From NCBI RefSeq assembly GCF_020524005.1, contig NZ_JAIVKK010000009.1, positions 124,001-188,000 on the forward strand: DNA of 64,000 nucleotides. The letters run 5' to 3'. Shown piece after piece: positions 1 to 10,932 of this stretch (its first letter is position 1; each line of letters starts with the position of its first letter). The translations under genes were made by a program, and so were the position numbers. Below the pieces are notes generated by a model. The model searched no databases. It worked only from the letters and a program-made list of their open reading frames with translations, and was not told where the DNA came from. This DNA is from Microbulbifer aggregans. Lineage in GTDB: Bacteria > Pseudomonadota > Gammaproteobacteria > Pseudomonadales > Cellvibrionaceae.

Positions 1-261
1 GTGCCGGGCACATTCGATATGTCGCAGATGGAGGACTTTGTCACTCCCGGTGTCAGTCTGTTCCTGACCTTGCCTGCAGAGGTTGAAGCGCTCAAGGCGC
101 TGGATACGCTGCTGACGGTTGCGCGTAATATTGCCGAACAGCTGGGCGGGGAACTGAAAGATGAAAACCGCAGCGTATTCACCGGGCAGACTGCGGAACA
201 CTACCGCCAGCGAGTGATGGAGTTCCAGCGTCGCAAGGCTTTAGCTCAGGCTCAGGCCTGA
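1..261 (+). CDS. zipA: Cell division protein ZipA, C-terminal part (5' end outside window)
   Basis: Only the last 86 codons are present and the frame is open at the window edge, so the GTG at base 1 is probably an internal codon. The peptide matches the end of the ZipA FtsZ-binding domain: a GTFD element, a P-G-V-S-L-F-L strand, a helix with A-R-N-I-A-E-Q-L-G-G and a terminal Y-R-Q-R-V helix. ZipA is an inner-membrane protein that tethers FtsZ polymers to the membrane through this domain. ligA follows 125 bp downstream, and zipA-ligA is a conserved gammaproteobacterial order that supports the call. The membrane anchor and P/Q-rich linker lie upstream, outside the window. Confidence 0.88.
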   Translation: MPGTFDMSQMEDFVTPGVSLFLTLPAEVEALKALDTLLTVARNIAEQLGGELKDENRSVFTGQTAEHYRQRVMEFQRRKALAQAQA

Positions 262-380
262 TCAATCCTGTCTCGATATCCTTTTTCCGGTAAAGCACCG
301 AAGCGTTGACGGGTGCTCGTTGTTGCGAGTGCCCGTTTGTCGTTTCAGAATCAGAAAAATATCAAACTGAAGTGTATTGA

Positions 381-2426
<2,046 letters not shown>

Positions 2427-2604
2427 GCGTTCTGAACGAATTATCAACATATTGCTGGTTCTTTATTTCCAAACTTTGGAAATGCGAACGGAATGGCGAT
2501 TTGAGCGGGCTGGAAAGGTGGCTTTCTGTTGGCTGCGCCGTTACAGTTGGCGGGATAACGAGTTTCAGGAATGCGTGTTGTAGCGTACGCGAGGATTGTG
2601 CAGA

Positions 2605-3039
2605 GTGATTCAGGGCGATCAGGAATCCATTGTTTACGGCTGTATTAAAGACAGTAGCAGCCTCACCGGCGGCAGCGACCGCCGCCGGGTCAATCGCGAA
2701 GCCATTCTCGCCCTGCCGAGCGCTGATGAGTGGCCGTTTCTATGCCGCGACATGTTTTCCATTCCTACCATCAAGGTGAAACAGTCCCAGTACCAGACGG
2801 ACGTCATTCACTTTGGTGCGTCCTATCGCGCTGTCGAATACGAGTGGGACCACTGGATTCAGAAGTTCGAGGAACTGTTGCGCAGCATGTACTGGGTTTC
2901 CGCAACGGTACATCTGGAAACTGAGCTTTCCGGTACCCACTCCTTTACCTGGGAGGCTGCCGGCCTCTACCATGAGCCAGGTTGTGGCGACATGCAGGTG
3001 CGCTGTGAGTGGACTCAGGAAGGTCGCGTCAGTATGTAA
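2605..3039 (+). CDS. Conserved hypothetical protein, about 144 residues
   Basis: I do not recognise a named family. The frame could start at TTG 2596, but GAGG at 2591-2594 is well spaced only for GTG 2605, so that start is chosen. The product is soluble, mixed alpha/beta in composition, rich in aromatic residues and Glu, and has no signal peptide or membrane segment. An N-terminal V-Y-G-C-I-K-D element and a run of acidic and aromatic residues are visible. It sits alone between ligA and fumC, both on the same strand. Codon use resembles its neighbours, so the gene is probably real. No function can be assigned from the sequence. Confidence 0.7.
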   Translation: MIQGDQESIVYGCIKDSSSLTGGSDRRRVNREAILALPSADEWPFLCRDMFSIPTIKVKQSQYQTDVIHFGASYRAVEYEWDHWIQKFEELLRSMYWVSATVHLETELSGTHSFTWEAAGLYHEPGCGDMQVRCEWTQEGRVSM

Positions 3040-3233
3040 CCGGTGCGATACATCTACGTGTCGTGCGCCCTTGCTGCTTTGGTCGCAGCCTTATTCTCTC
3101 CTTTGCCCCCTTTTGGTACAAAACCGGTTTGACGGCCGGTATTTCCAGTTTTCGCGTTTGCGCGCTACCCTTGCATATCCGCCCGTCGGTTAGGTTGTCC
3201 GGCTCTGCTTTCACAGACCGAAAGGACTAAAGC

Positions 3234-4625
3234 ATGACCAGTAAATTTCGCACGGAGAAAGACAGTCTCGGCGAAGTCCAGGTTCCTTCAGATTCCCTTT
3301 ATGGTGCCCAGACACAACGGGCCATCGACAATTTCCCGGTAAGTGGCTACCCACTGCCTGTACCTTTTATCCGAGCTGTCATTGCCATCAAACGCGCTGC
3401 TGCGGAAGTGAATCGCGGGTTGGGTTTGCTGGATGAGAATATCGCCCAGGCCATTATTGCTGCGTGTGACCAGGTCGGCGGAGAGGATTTTGCCCGGCAG
3501 TTTCCGGTCGATGTATTCCAGACTGGTTCGGGTACCAGTACCAATATGAATGTAAATGAGGTGCTCGCGCGATTGGCGAGCCGGGCCTCAGGTATCGATG
3601 TCGGCGCCAATGACCATGTGAATATGAGCCAAAGCAGTAATGACGTGATTCCGTCGGCGATTCATTTGTCGGCGATGCTGGAGATTCAGAATCACTTGTT
3701 ACCGGCTTTTTGGCACTTGCAGCAAAGTATTGACCATAGAGCTGTAGAGCTGACCGATGTTGTGAAGACCGGCAGAACGCATTTAATGGACGCGGTACCG
3801 GTTACTCTTCAGCAGGAGTTGTCTGCCTGGAGTGCGCAACTGGAACTGTCGTGTGAGCGGCTTGAAAGCGCCTTGCCAAGGCTTGCGCAGCTCGCCCAGG
3901 GCGGCACTGCGGTAGGCACCGGCTTGAATGCCCATGAAGATTTCGCCGATCGATTTGCCCAGCGCCTGAGTCTCGATTGCGGTATTGCGCTGCGCCCGGC
4001 CAGCAACGCCTTTGCGGCGATCGCGAGCCAGGACACGGCAGTAGAGGTGTCCGGTCACCTCAAGGCAGCGGCGGTTGCATTGATGAAGATTGCCAATGAT
4101 CTGCGCTGGATGAACAGCGGACCGCTGGCGGGCTTTGGCGAAATTGCACTTCCATCCCTGCAGCCGGGCAGCAGCATCATGCCCGGTAAAGTAAACCCGG
4201 TGATTGCCGAATCTGTAGCGATGGTGTCCGCCAGGGTAATCGGCAACGATTCCGCCATCACGGTGGCGGGGCAAAGTGGCAACTTCCAGCTGAATGTAAT
4301 GTTGCCGCTGGTGGCGTTTTCGCTGTTGGAAAGTATTCACTTACTTGGCAATGGGGCGAAATTACTGGCCGATAAAGCCATCGACGGCTTCGAGGTTAAG
4401 CGCGCGCGCATTGAGGAGGCGCTGGGCCGGAATCCAATACTGGTCACAGCCCTGAATCCGGTCATTGGCTACAGCGCCGCCGCGAAAATTGCCAAAGCCG
4501 CTTATAGCAGTGGTCGGCCAATTCTGGATGTTGCGCTGGAAATGACGGATTTGCCGGAAGAAACGCTGCGGGAAATACTTGATCCGGCGAGGTTGGCGCG
4601 AGGGGGGATTATCCGCGGCGAGTAA
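3234..4625 (+). CDS. fumC: Class II fumarate hydratase (fumarase C)
   Basis: This 463-residue enzyme interconverts fumarate and L-malate in the TCA cycle. It is the oxygen-stable, iron-free tetrameric type in the aspartase/fumarase superfamily. The superfamily signature G-S-S-I-M-P-G-K-V-N lies at residues 312-321, a T-G-S-G-T-S-T-N-M-N-V-N-E motif near 97-109, S-S-N-D near 134-137 and the G-R-T-H-L-M-D-A active-site loop with His 183. Length equals that of E. coli FumC (about 467). GAAAGGAC sits six to eight bases before the ATG. The gene appears monocistronic, and a tiny convergent ORF lies just past its stop. Confidence 0.96.
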   Translation: MTSKFRTEKDSLGEVQVPSDSLYGAQTQRAIDNFPVSGYPLPVPFIRAVIAIKRAAAEVNRGLGLLDENIAQAIIAACDQVGGEDFARQFPVDVFQTGSGTSTNMNVNEVLARLASRASGIDVGANDHVNMSQSSNDVIPSAIHLSAMLEIQNHLLPAFWHLQQSIDHRAVELTDVVKTGRTHLMDAVPVTLQQELSAWSAQLELSCERLESALPRLAQLAQGGTAVGTGLNAHEDFADRFAQRLSLDCGIALRPASNAFAAIASQDTAVEVSGHLKAAAVALMKIANDLRWMNSGPLAGFGEIALPSLQPGSSIMPGKVNPVIAESVAMVSARVIGNDSAITVAGQSGNFQLNVMLPLVAFSLLESIHLLGNGAKLLADKAIDGFEVKRARIEEALGRNPILVTALNPVIGYSAAAKIAKAAYSSGRPILDVALEMTDLPEETLREILDPARLARGGIIRGE

Positions 4626-4663
4626 CTGGGTGAGCGGTCTGCCGACCAGTTTGTAAGGGGCGT

Positions 4664-4786
4664 TCAGTTTAGGATCAGAATGCCAAGCAATATAAATATC
4701 ATCAGCAGCGCCAGGCACCCGATCCAGGCGCCCAGTCGCATCACGGTTTTTCGGTCGTCTGCGCGGTAGAGCAGTCGTTCTGCCAT
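4664..4786 (-). CDS. Predicted 40-residue single-pass membrane protein
   Basis: Reading the minus strand from the ATG at 4786 gives exactly 40 codons and then TGA. The first 18 residues are charged (several Arg, Lys, Asp). A run of about 20 strongly hydrophobic residues follows (Gly, Ala, Leu, Ile, Met, Phe), ending in L-I-L-N. This bitopic layout, with a positively charged N-terminus next to the membrane segment, is typical of small bacterial membrane proteins. The upstream minus-strand sequence carries only a weak AGAGA ribosome site. The gene is convergent with fumC, 38 bp past its stop. No family is recognised, so it is a prediction from composition and frame alone. Confidence 0.45.
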   Translation of the reverse strand: MAERLLYRADDRKTVMRLGAWIGCLALLMIFILLGILILN

Positions 4787-5134
4787 TCTCTGTTGCCTGT
4801 AAGTTCGTTCGCTGCGCTCCTTCCGTGCGCGTATGCAGCGATAGTCTTCTTCGGTTTGATCCCACCTTTTGTTTGTAAACGCCTACAAAACTTTCTATGT
4901 TGCCGGGATTGTCCGGATCTGTGGCGCGCGGCACACTCTGACGAATGGCGGGGTGCTGGCGTTGACAGTCGTGCGGTGATGGTTCACGATTCCGCGCCGC
5001 ATCTGCCCGCCAATGGCCGGTTTTTCCCTGAGCCTTTGGGTTAGGCCTTTGGCCGAGCTTTCTATAGTATTTAAGGGTAGTGTTGTCGGCCGTGGCCGAC
5101 TAGCCATTCATTTCTCTCAATAAGTGCGCAGACT
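4787..5134. other. Intergenic region of 348 bp upstream of the AraC operon
   Basis: No convincing gene is visible. It holds a six-plus-six inverted repeat at 4872-4889, overlapping a weak promoter-like pair: TTGTAA at 4873-4878 and TATGTT at 4896-4901, 17 bp apart. A second -10-like hexamer, TATAGT, lies at 5063-5068, about 65 bp before the small membrane gene at 5135. Either could drive the 5135-6409 operon. Confidence 0.35.
4872..4889. promoter_or_regulatory. Inverted repeat, possible operator
   Basis: TTTGTA and TACAAA flank a six-base centre (AACGCC), giving a perfect 6+6 dyad over a -35-like hexamer. It lies about 245 bp upstream of the small membrane protein and AraC regulator. The binding protein is unknown, and autoregulation by the AraC protein is only a guess. 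Confidence 0.3.
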
Positions 5135-5341
5135 ATGGCCATAAAACGCCGTCGATCCTTTATTACCAGTGTCCTGGCTTGTGTTGCCTTTATCGCAGCA
5201 GCGATCTGGAGCTGGGACCTGCCGGTGGCCGATGTATTGAGCTATCTGGTACTGATGCTGGTATTCCTCGCGGTGATCGTGGCCGTTGCATTCGGGTTCG
5301 GCGCTCTGCTCAATTGGCTGCGGAATCGTAGAAACAAATAA
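5135..5341 (+). CDS. Small two-pass membrane protein, 68 residues
   Basis: The peptide begins with a basic patch (M-A-I-K-R-R-R) and then has two hydrophobic segments, about residues 9-26 and 35-60, followed by a basic tail (R-N-R-R-N-K). This suggests an inner-membrane hairpin with both ends in the cytoplasm. Its TAA stop abuts the ATG of the AraC regulator with no intervening base, so the two are almost certainly co-transcribed and probably translationally coupled. No named domain is recognised. A role linked to the regulator, for example signal input at the membrane, is inference. Confidence 0.72.
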   Translation: MAIKRRRSFITSVLACVAFIAAAIWSWDLPVADVLSYLVLMLVFLAVIVAVAFGFGALLNWLRNRRNK

Positions 5342-6409
5342 ATGGCGAGTACCAGCGAAGAAGATATCCGTATCCCTATTGCCTATGTACAGCGTTTGCT
5401 GGAAGAGGCCGCCCGCAATGGCTGCGATCGGAAAGAGCTGCTGGCGTCGGTGGATATTGCGGAGAGCGAACTCGAGGGAACTGCAGCGTTTTCAGCGGTA
5501 AAGTACGGCAGGCTCTATCAGCGGGTAATGTGGCTTGCGCAGGATGAGTGGTTTGGGATGTTGAGTGGCGGGCGCGTGCGTCCCGGCTCATTCAGGCTGC
5601 TGTGCCTGACAGTGGTCAACTGCGCGACGGTGCGCCAGGCCATCACCCTTAGTGCCGAGTTTATGGAGATCTGCCGGGGCTTTCGTGTCAAACCGGTGCT
5701 TCAGAGCCATGACGGCCGCGACCGGGTTGTGATCAGCGGTATCAGCTCGCTCGCGGACGGCGAATTTGAGCAGCTGCTTGCAGAATCCAGCCCGGGTGTT
5801 ATCCGTACTACCCTGGCGGTATGGCACCGTTTTTACTGCTGGTTGGTCGGGCGGGAGATCCCGCTGGCCAAATTGCACTTTTCCTTTCCCTGTCCGGAAG
5901 AGTTTGCGGCGCTCGCTCAGAGTGAAGCTGAAGAGCTACAGTTTGACCAGCCCAGCAATGCACTGGAGTATGAGAGCCGTTATCTGGACTACCCGATTGT
6001 CCAGAGCTCGCAGACGCTGGAAGATTTCATTCGTACCGCGCCTTATCACCTGGTGATCAGTGACGGCAGTGCCAACAGTATCAAGACCAAGGTCAAGACA
6101 ATCCTTAATCGGGATGTGAGCGAATCCATGCCTGCCGCGGAAGCGGTGGCGGAGCGGCTCAATATGTCTGTGACCACGCTCCGTCGGCGCCTGCAGCAGG
6201 AAAACACGTCTTATCAGAAGCTGAAAGACGAATGTCGCATGGAAGCTGCATTTCACTACCTCAGCTGCCCGGACCTTTCCAATGCGCAGATCGCAGAAAT
6301 GCTTGGTTTCGATGAGGCCAGCGCGTTCTTTCGCGCGTTCAAGAAGTGGACCGGTGTTACTCCCGGGGAGTACCGTAAAAGCCCTCGCCCTGCCGTCGTG
6401 ACGCACTAG
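5342..6409 (+). CDS. AraC-family transcriptional regulator (OruR/arabinose-binding-domain type)
   Basis: The protein has 355 residues. The first 190 or so resemble the N-terminal ligand-binding domain found in OruR/ArgR-type AraC proteins. The last 85 form the AraC double helix-turn-helix: A-E-R-L-N-M-S-V-T-T-L-R-R-R-L forms the first recognition region, and I-A-E-M-L-G-F-D-E-A-S-A-F-F-R-A-F-K-K-W-T-G is the classic second signature. It starts immediately after the small membrane gene. The acyl-CoA dehydrogenase lies 207 bp downstream on the same strand, so control of fatty-acid degradation genes is likely but unproven. A second regulator of the same class is at 18760-19761. Confidence 0.9.
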   Translation: MASTSEEDIRIPIAYVQRLLEEAARNGCDRKELLASVDIAESELEGTAAFSAVKYGRLYQRVMWLAQDEWFGMLSGGRVRPGSFRLLCLTVVNCATVRQAITLSAEFMEICRGFRVKPVLQSHDGRDRVVISGISSLADGEFEQLLAESSPGVIRTTLAVWHRFYCWLVGREIPLAKLHFSFPCPEEFAALAQSEAEELQFDQPSNALEYESRYLDYPIVQSSQTLEDFIRTAPYHLVISDGSANSIKTKVKTILNRDVSESMPAAEAVAERLNMSVTTLRRRLQQENTSYQKLKDECRMEAAFHYLSCPDLSNAQIAEMLGFDEASAFFRAFKKWTGVTPGEYRKSPRPAVVTH

Positions 6410-6616
6410 TCCCCCCTTCTGTGTTCAGTTTAATCTGACTGTAAGGTCGCCAGTTCCCGCCGTATTTTGTTATCGCTTTGGGCGGATTTCGCCATGGTAG
6501 CTTATGGCCATTTCTTACTATTATGAATAAAACCGACATATGGGTCACAAGTTTGCCCCAAGGGCGAGGATGCCCAGTCATTACAACCTTTTGCGAAAGA
6601 AGAGAGGGTACACAGA

Positions 6617-8410
6617 ATGAGCGAGATCAAAATTCCGCTGCGTGACATGCGCTTCGCCATGCGCGAGCTGCTGAACTGGGATCAGCACTATGCGTCGCTG
6701 GGTTATGAAGACGCGAGCCCGGACGTGGTGGACGCCATTCTGGAAGAAGGTGCCAAGTTCTGTGAAAACGTAATTGCTCCATTGAATCAGATCGGCGACC
6801 AGCAGGGTTGTACCTGGAATGACGGCGAAGTCAAAACCCCGGAAGGCTTTAAAGAGGCCTACCAGCAGTTTGTTGAAGCAGGCTGGCCGTCCCTGGCGCA
6901 CGACGTTGAATATGGTGGCCAGGGCCTGCCGCCGTCGCTGGGTACTGCACTGAGCGAAATGGTTGGTACTGCAAACTGGTCCTGGGGTATGTACCCCGGT
7001 CTGTCCCACGGTGCGATGAACACCCTGGAAGAGCACGGCACCGAAGAGCAAAAGCAGGCCTACCTGACCAAGCTGGTTGAAGGTACCTGGACCGGTACCA
7101 TGTGTCTGACCGAACCGCACTGCGGTACCGACCTGGGCATTCTGCGTACCAAGGCGGAGCCAAATGATGACGGTTCCTACGCGATTTCCGGTACCAAGAT
7201 TTTCATCTCTGCCGGTGAACACGACATGGCAGAGAACATCGTGCACATCGTACTGGCGCGCCTGCCGGATGCGCCTGCCGGTACCAAAGGCATCTCCCTG
7301 TTCATCGTACCGAAATTCCTGCCCAACGCAGACGGCTCCGTTGGTGAGCGCAACAGCGTCAGCTGTGGCTCCCTGGAGCACAAAATGGGTATCCACGGCA
7401 ATGCGACCGCGGTGCTGAATTTTGACGGTGCAAAAGGCTTCCTGATCGGCCCGCCCAACAAGGGCCTGAACTGCATGTTCACCTTCATGAACACTGCGCG
7501 TCTGGGTACCGCGCTGCAGGGCGTGGCGCACGCGGAAGTCGGCTTCCAGAAATCCCTGGCGTACGCCAAGGATCGTCTGCAAATGCGCTCCCTGAGTGGC
7601 CCGAAAAACCCGGAAGGTGCCGCTGACCCGATCATCGTGCACCCCGATGTACGCCGCATGCTGCTGACCCAGAAAGCCTTCTCTGAAGGTGGTCGTATGC
7701 TGGCTATGCTGTGTGCCCAGCAAGTGGATCGCACCCACGTTGGTTCCGAGGAAGACAAGAAAGAAGCCGATGACCTGCTGGCTTTCCTGACGCCGATCGC
7801 CAAAGCCTTCCTGACCGAAACCGGTTTTGAGTCTGCCAACCTTGGCCTGCAGTGTTTTGGTGGTCACGGCTACATCGCCGAGTGGGGTGCCGAGCAGAAC
7901 GTTCGCGACTCCCGTATCTCCACCATTTACGAAGGCACTACCGGTATCCAGGCGCTTGACCTGCTCGGCCGTAAAGTCCTGATGACCCAGGGCGAGCTGC
8001 TGCGCAAGTTCACCAAGGTGGTACACAAATTCTGTCAGGCGGAAGTCGACAACGAAGCGCTGGCTCCGTTTGTGTCCAAATTGCAGGAAATCAACAAGGA
8101 GTGGGGCGACCTGACTCTGCATGTTGGTGCCAAGGCAATGGAAAACCCGGACGAGGTTGGTGCCGCTTCCGTGGATTACCTGATGTACTCTGGGTATGCA
8201 GTGCTGGCTTACCTGTGGGCGCTGGCGGCGAAAGTTGCCAACGACCAGCTGGCAGCGGGTACCGAGGAGCAGGACTTCTATCGTGCCAAGATGACCACCG
8301 CGCGTTTCTACTTCGATCGTATTCTGCCGCGCACTGCCGCACACGCTGGTGCTATGCAAAGTGGCGCTGAAAACCTGATGAGCCTGGACCCAGAACACTT
8401 CGCGTTCTGA
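6617..8410 (+). CDS. Acyl-CoA dehydrogenase with C-terminal extension (FadE-like)
   Basis: A 597-residue flavoprotein that oxidises acyl-CoA to trans-2-enoyl-CoA in beta-oxidation. The order is an N-terminal helical domain, a middle beta domain with C-L-T-E-P-H-C-G-T-D-L-G near residues 158-170, a C-terminal helical domain and an extra C-terminal region of about 130 residues. That extension is typical of the long 590-600 residue Pseudomonas-type enzymes. The catalytic Glu is most likely E439 in Y-E-G-T-T-G-I-Q. AGAGAGGG precedes the ATG at good spacing. Codon use is strongly biased, suggesting high expression. A strong terminator follows. The AraC gene upstream may regulate it. Confidence 0.93.
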   Translation: MSEIKIPLRDMRFAMRELLNWDQHYASLGYEDASPDVVDAILEEGAKFCENVIAPLNQIGDQQGCTWNDGEVKTPEGFKEAYQQFVEAGWPSLAHDVEYGGQGLPPSLGTALSEMVGTANWSWGMYPGLSHGAMNTLEEHGTEEQKQAYLTKLVEGTWTGTMCLTEPHCGTDLGILRTKAEPNDDGSYAISGTKIFISAGEHDMAENIVHIVLARLPDAPAGTKGISLFIVPKFLPNADGSVGERNSVSCGSLEHKMGIHGNATAVLNFDGAKGFLIGPPNKGLNCMFTFMNTARLGTALQGVAHAEVGFQKSLAYAKDRLQMRSLSGPKNPEGAADPIIVHPDVRRMLLTQKAFSEGGRMLAMLCAQQVDRTHVGSEEDKKEADDLLAFLTPIAKAFLTETGFESANLGLQCFGGHGYIAEWGAEQNVRDSRISTIYEGTTGIQALDLLGRKVLMTQGELLRKFTKVVHKFCQAEVDNEALAPFVSKLQEINKEWGDLTLHVGAKAMENPDEVGAASVDYLMYSGYAVLAYLWALAAKVANDQLAAGTEEQDFYRAKMTTARFYFDRILPRTAAHAGAMQSGAENLMSLDPEHFAF

Positions 8411-8422
8411 GTTCGATGAAGC

Positions 8423-8455
8423 AACACCGCCGCTGGAGACAGCGGCGGTGTTTTT
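8423..8455 (+). terminator. Rho-independent terminator after the acyl-CoA dehydrogenase
   Basis: An 11-bp perfect GC-rich stem (8424-8434 with 8441-8451) with a six-base loop GGAGAC is followed by a run of T. It lies 13 bp past the stop codon. Confidence 0.92.
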
Positions 8456-8475
8456 GATTCTGGAGTTCGTCGAAT

Positions 8476-8838
8476 ATGGCGGCTACAGAGGCTATTTCCG
8501 GAGTATCGATGCGGTTACCGGCACATATCTTTGAGCGCTTGCAGGGCCTTACTTGTTTGCCTCCTATCACTCGGGTACAGTTCCGGCTTCCGGATGGCAG
8601 CGATTTTTACCTTCAGGTAACTCGCGAAAACGGCACGGATAGTGGACGTGTAGTCGCTATGCAAAGTATGGGTTTTGTAGCCAATCCTGAGCTCGAACTG
8701 GAAATGTCTTTCAATACGCTGAAAGACGTGATTGATGGCTCACTTAGTGCGCGGCATGCATTCCTGCTGGGGGATATTCGCTTCTCCGGTGACAGGAATC
8801 TGGCAGCGGCGTTGGCCGACCTTTTCACTACCAGTTAA
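8476..8838 (+). CDS. SCP2-like (sterol carrier) domain protein
   Basis: This is a 120-residue soluble protein. Its second half has the pattern of the SCP2 sterol/lipid-binding fold: a hydrophobic beta strand, S-F-N-T-L-K-D-V-I-D-G, then L-L-G-D-I-R-F-S-G-D and a terminal A-A-A-L-A-D-L-F helix. Members of this fold carry fatty acyl chains or other lipids. Its place between an acyl-CoA dehydrogenase and an acyl-CoA synthetase fits a lipid-handling role. The ATG at 8476 has GGAG at 8462-8465. A start at the later ATG (8509) cannot be excluded. The function is inferred from fold and context. Confidence 0.68.
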   Translation: MAATEAISGVSMRLPAHIFERLQGLTCLPPITRVQFRLPDGSDFYLQVTRENGTDSGRVVAMQSMGFVANPELELEMSFNTLKDVIDGSLSARHAFLLGDIRFSGDRNLAAALADLFTTS

Positions 8839-8939
8839 TCGATAGCGGGAAGTAGACCAAAGACAGTGTGGTGTGCGCCATTTATCTCTGGCCAGTACCC
8901 GCTGACATGCGTTAATTACACAATAAATATCAGTCCGTG

Positions 8940-8962
8940 AAGCCCCGAAATCCGGGGTTTTC
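8940..8962 (+). terminator. Probable terminator after the SCP2-like gene
   Basis: An eight-pair stem, AAGCCCCG with CGGGGTTT and a five-base loop, ends in a short T run. It lies about 100 bp past the stop and before the acyl-CoA synthetase leader. Confidence 0.5.
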
Positions 8963-9152
8963 GACTATAAACGGACATGGAGAATTTCGAGATTAATCCC
9001 AGCCTTAGAGTTTGCCTGAGGGTTGTAATGCCCTGAAGGAAACCTGTGTGCGCTCAAGGTGGCCCAGATTTCATTTTTTGGCGCCAGTGACATCTTGGGT
9101 GGGATTGTTCTCGTTTCATCACCACAAGAACAACAGCATTGGGAGAAATAAG

Positions 9153-10790
9153 TTGGACATCGATCGCAGTATTCTTGACGTATTTTCGACCGCATCGGCG
9201 AAATACGCTGACCGTCCGGCATTTACCTGTCTGGGGCACACGCTGACTATTGGCGATATTGACCGCCTCAGCGCCAACTTTGCCTCCTACCTGCAAAACC
9301 ACACCAACCTCAAACCTGGTGACCGTATTGCGGTGCAGCTACCGAACGTCCTGCAATACCCGGTAGTTGTGTTCGGCGCACTGCGTGCCGGCCTGATCGT
9401 GGTGAATACCAACCCGCTGTACACCCAGCGTGAACTGAAGCACCAGCTGAATGACTCCGGTGCCAAGGCACTGGTGGTCGTGGCAAATATTGCCGATACC
9501 GCTGCCGCGGTGGTTCCCGAAACCGGCGTGGAACGGGTGATTGTCACTGAAATTGCGGATCTGCACCCGCCAATCAAGCGTCTGCTGATCAACAGCGTGG
9601 CCAAGTACATCAAGAAGATGGTGCCAGAGTTCAGCTTCGCGAATCTGGTGAAATTTACCGATGCGATGGCGGCCGGCGCCAAGCAGCCACACCAGGATGT
9701 CCAGCGCTCACCGGAAGATATCGCTGTCCTGCAATACACTGGCGGTACCACTGGTGTGGCAAAAGGCGCGATGCTTACTAACCGCAACCTGGTTGCGAAC
9801 ATGGAGCAGGTGCGGGAAGCACTGGGCGACTCCATGAAAGAAGGCGAGGAATACTACGTTTCTCCGCTGCCCCTTTACCATATCTACGCATTCACCATCC
9901 ATTGCATGTGCTTGTTCACCACCGGGAATCACTCGCTGCTGATTCCGAACCCGCGGGATATTCCGGGCTTTGTGAAAGTGTTGAAAGGCAAACGCTTCAC
10001 CGGTTTTGTGGGACTGAATACGCTGTTTAATGGCCTGATGCGTGACCCCGAATTTGCCCAGCTGGACTTCAGCAAGCTGCACACTACCTGCTCCGGTGGT
10101 ATGGCCTTGACCCGCGATACGGCGAAGCGCTGGGAAGAAATGACCGGCTGTGCGGTGACAGAAGGCTACGGCATGACCGAGACGTCTCCAGTCGTTTCTT
10201 TTAACCCGGTAGATGCGATCCAGCTGGGTACCGTCGGTGTGTCGGTTCCGGGTACTGAAGTAAAAGTAATGGACGAAAATGGCAACGATCTGCCGAACAA
10301 TTCGCCCGGTGAACTCTGTGTTCGCGGCCCGCAGGTCATGAAAGGCTACTGGGAGCGTCCGGAAGCGACGGCGGATACCATTGATTCCGAGGGCTGGCTG
10401 AAAACCGGCGATATGGCGGTGATCCAGGACGACGGCTACATCAAGATCGTCGATCGCAAGAAAGACATGATCATTGTTTCCGGTTTCAACGTTTACCCGA
10501 ACGAAATCGAAGATATTGTCAGTGCGCATCCCAAGGTGACAGAAGCCGCGGCGATCGGTATCCCCGATGAGCGCAGCGGTGAAACGGTCAAACTGTTTGT
10601 GGTCAAGGCGGATCCGTCCCTGACCGCGGACGAAGTGAAGGCTTACTGCCGTGAAAACATGACGGCGTACAAAGTGCCGAAAAACATCGAGTTCCGTGAA
10701 GACCTGCCGAAGACCAATGTCGGCAAGATCCTGCGTCGCGAGCTGCGCGACGAAGAGTTGAAGAAAGTCGAAGCCGAAGTTAGCGCCTGA
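9153..10790 (+). CDS. fadD: Long-chain-fatty-acid--CoA ligase (FadD-like)
   Basis: The enzyme activates fatty acids to acyl-CoA through an acyl-adenylate. TTG 9153 is chosen as start because GGGAG at 9141-9145 lies seven bases before it and it gives 545 residues, the usual length. The longer open frame upstream has a non-typical Cys/Arg/Trp-rich leader. The AMP-binding P-loop Y-T-G-G-T-T-G-V-A-K-G is near residue 195, G-Y-G-M-T-E-T-S near 340, the G-W-L-K-T-G-D hinge near 416, and the C-terminal catalytic Lys in N-V-G-K-I-L-R-R. It is complete and ends before a strong terminator. The nearby acyl-CoA dehydrogenase supports a fatty-acid role. Confidence 0.92.
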   Translation: MDIDRSILDVFSTASAKYADRPAFTCLGHTLTIGDIDRLSANFASYLQNHTNLKPGDRIAVQLPNVLQYPVVVFGALRAGLIVVNTNPLYTQRELKHQLNDSGAKALVVVANIADTAAAVVPETGVERVIVTEIADLHPPIKRLLINSVAKYIKKMVPEFSFANLVKFTDAMAAGAKQPHQDVQRSPEDIAVLQYTGGTTGVAKGAMLTNRNLVANMEQVREALGDSMKEGEEYYVSPLPLYHIYAFTIHCMCLFTTGNHSLLIPNPRDIPGFVKVLKGKRFTGFVGLNTLFNGLMRDPEFAQLDFSKLHTTCSGGMALTRDTAKRWEEMTGCAVTEGYGMTETSPVVSFNPVDAIQLGTVGVSVPGTEVKVMDENGNDLPNNSPGELCVRGPQVMKGYWERPEATADTIDSEGWLKTGDMAVIQDDGYIKIVDRKKDMIIVSGFNVYPNEIEDIVSAHPKVTEAAAIGIPDERSGETVKLFVVKADPSLTADEVKAYCRENMTAYKVPKNIEFREDLPKTNVGKILRRELRDEELKKVEAEVSA

Positions 10791-10811
10791 ACGTAAACAC
10801 GGTAAATACAT

Positions 10812-10841
10812 AAAAAAACCGCTGCTTGCAGCGGTTTTTTT
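10812..10841 (+). terminator. Bidirectional-looking terminator after fadD
   Basis: CCGCTG and CAGCGG pair around a CTTG tetraloop, flanked by seven A on the left and seven T on the right. It lies about 20 bp past the fadD stop. Confidence 0.92.
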
Positions 10842-10932
10842 ATGTCTGAATTTTACGTGTGTTCCGGGGGGGGCGCTGAGTGTGTTGCCGATTTTGCGCT
10901 ATAAATAGGGAAACCTTATAAGCACGCCGCGC

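Noticed and set aside
6581-8398. 605-residue open frame antisense to the acyl-CoA dehydrogenase
   Set aside because: Its composition (His/Gln/Arg/Val-rich, no domain) is what the reverse of a GC-rich, codon-biased gene gives; the sense gene is certain.
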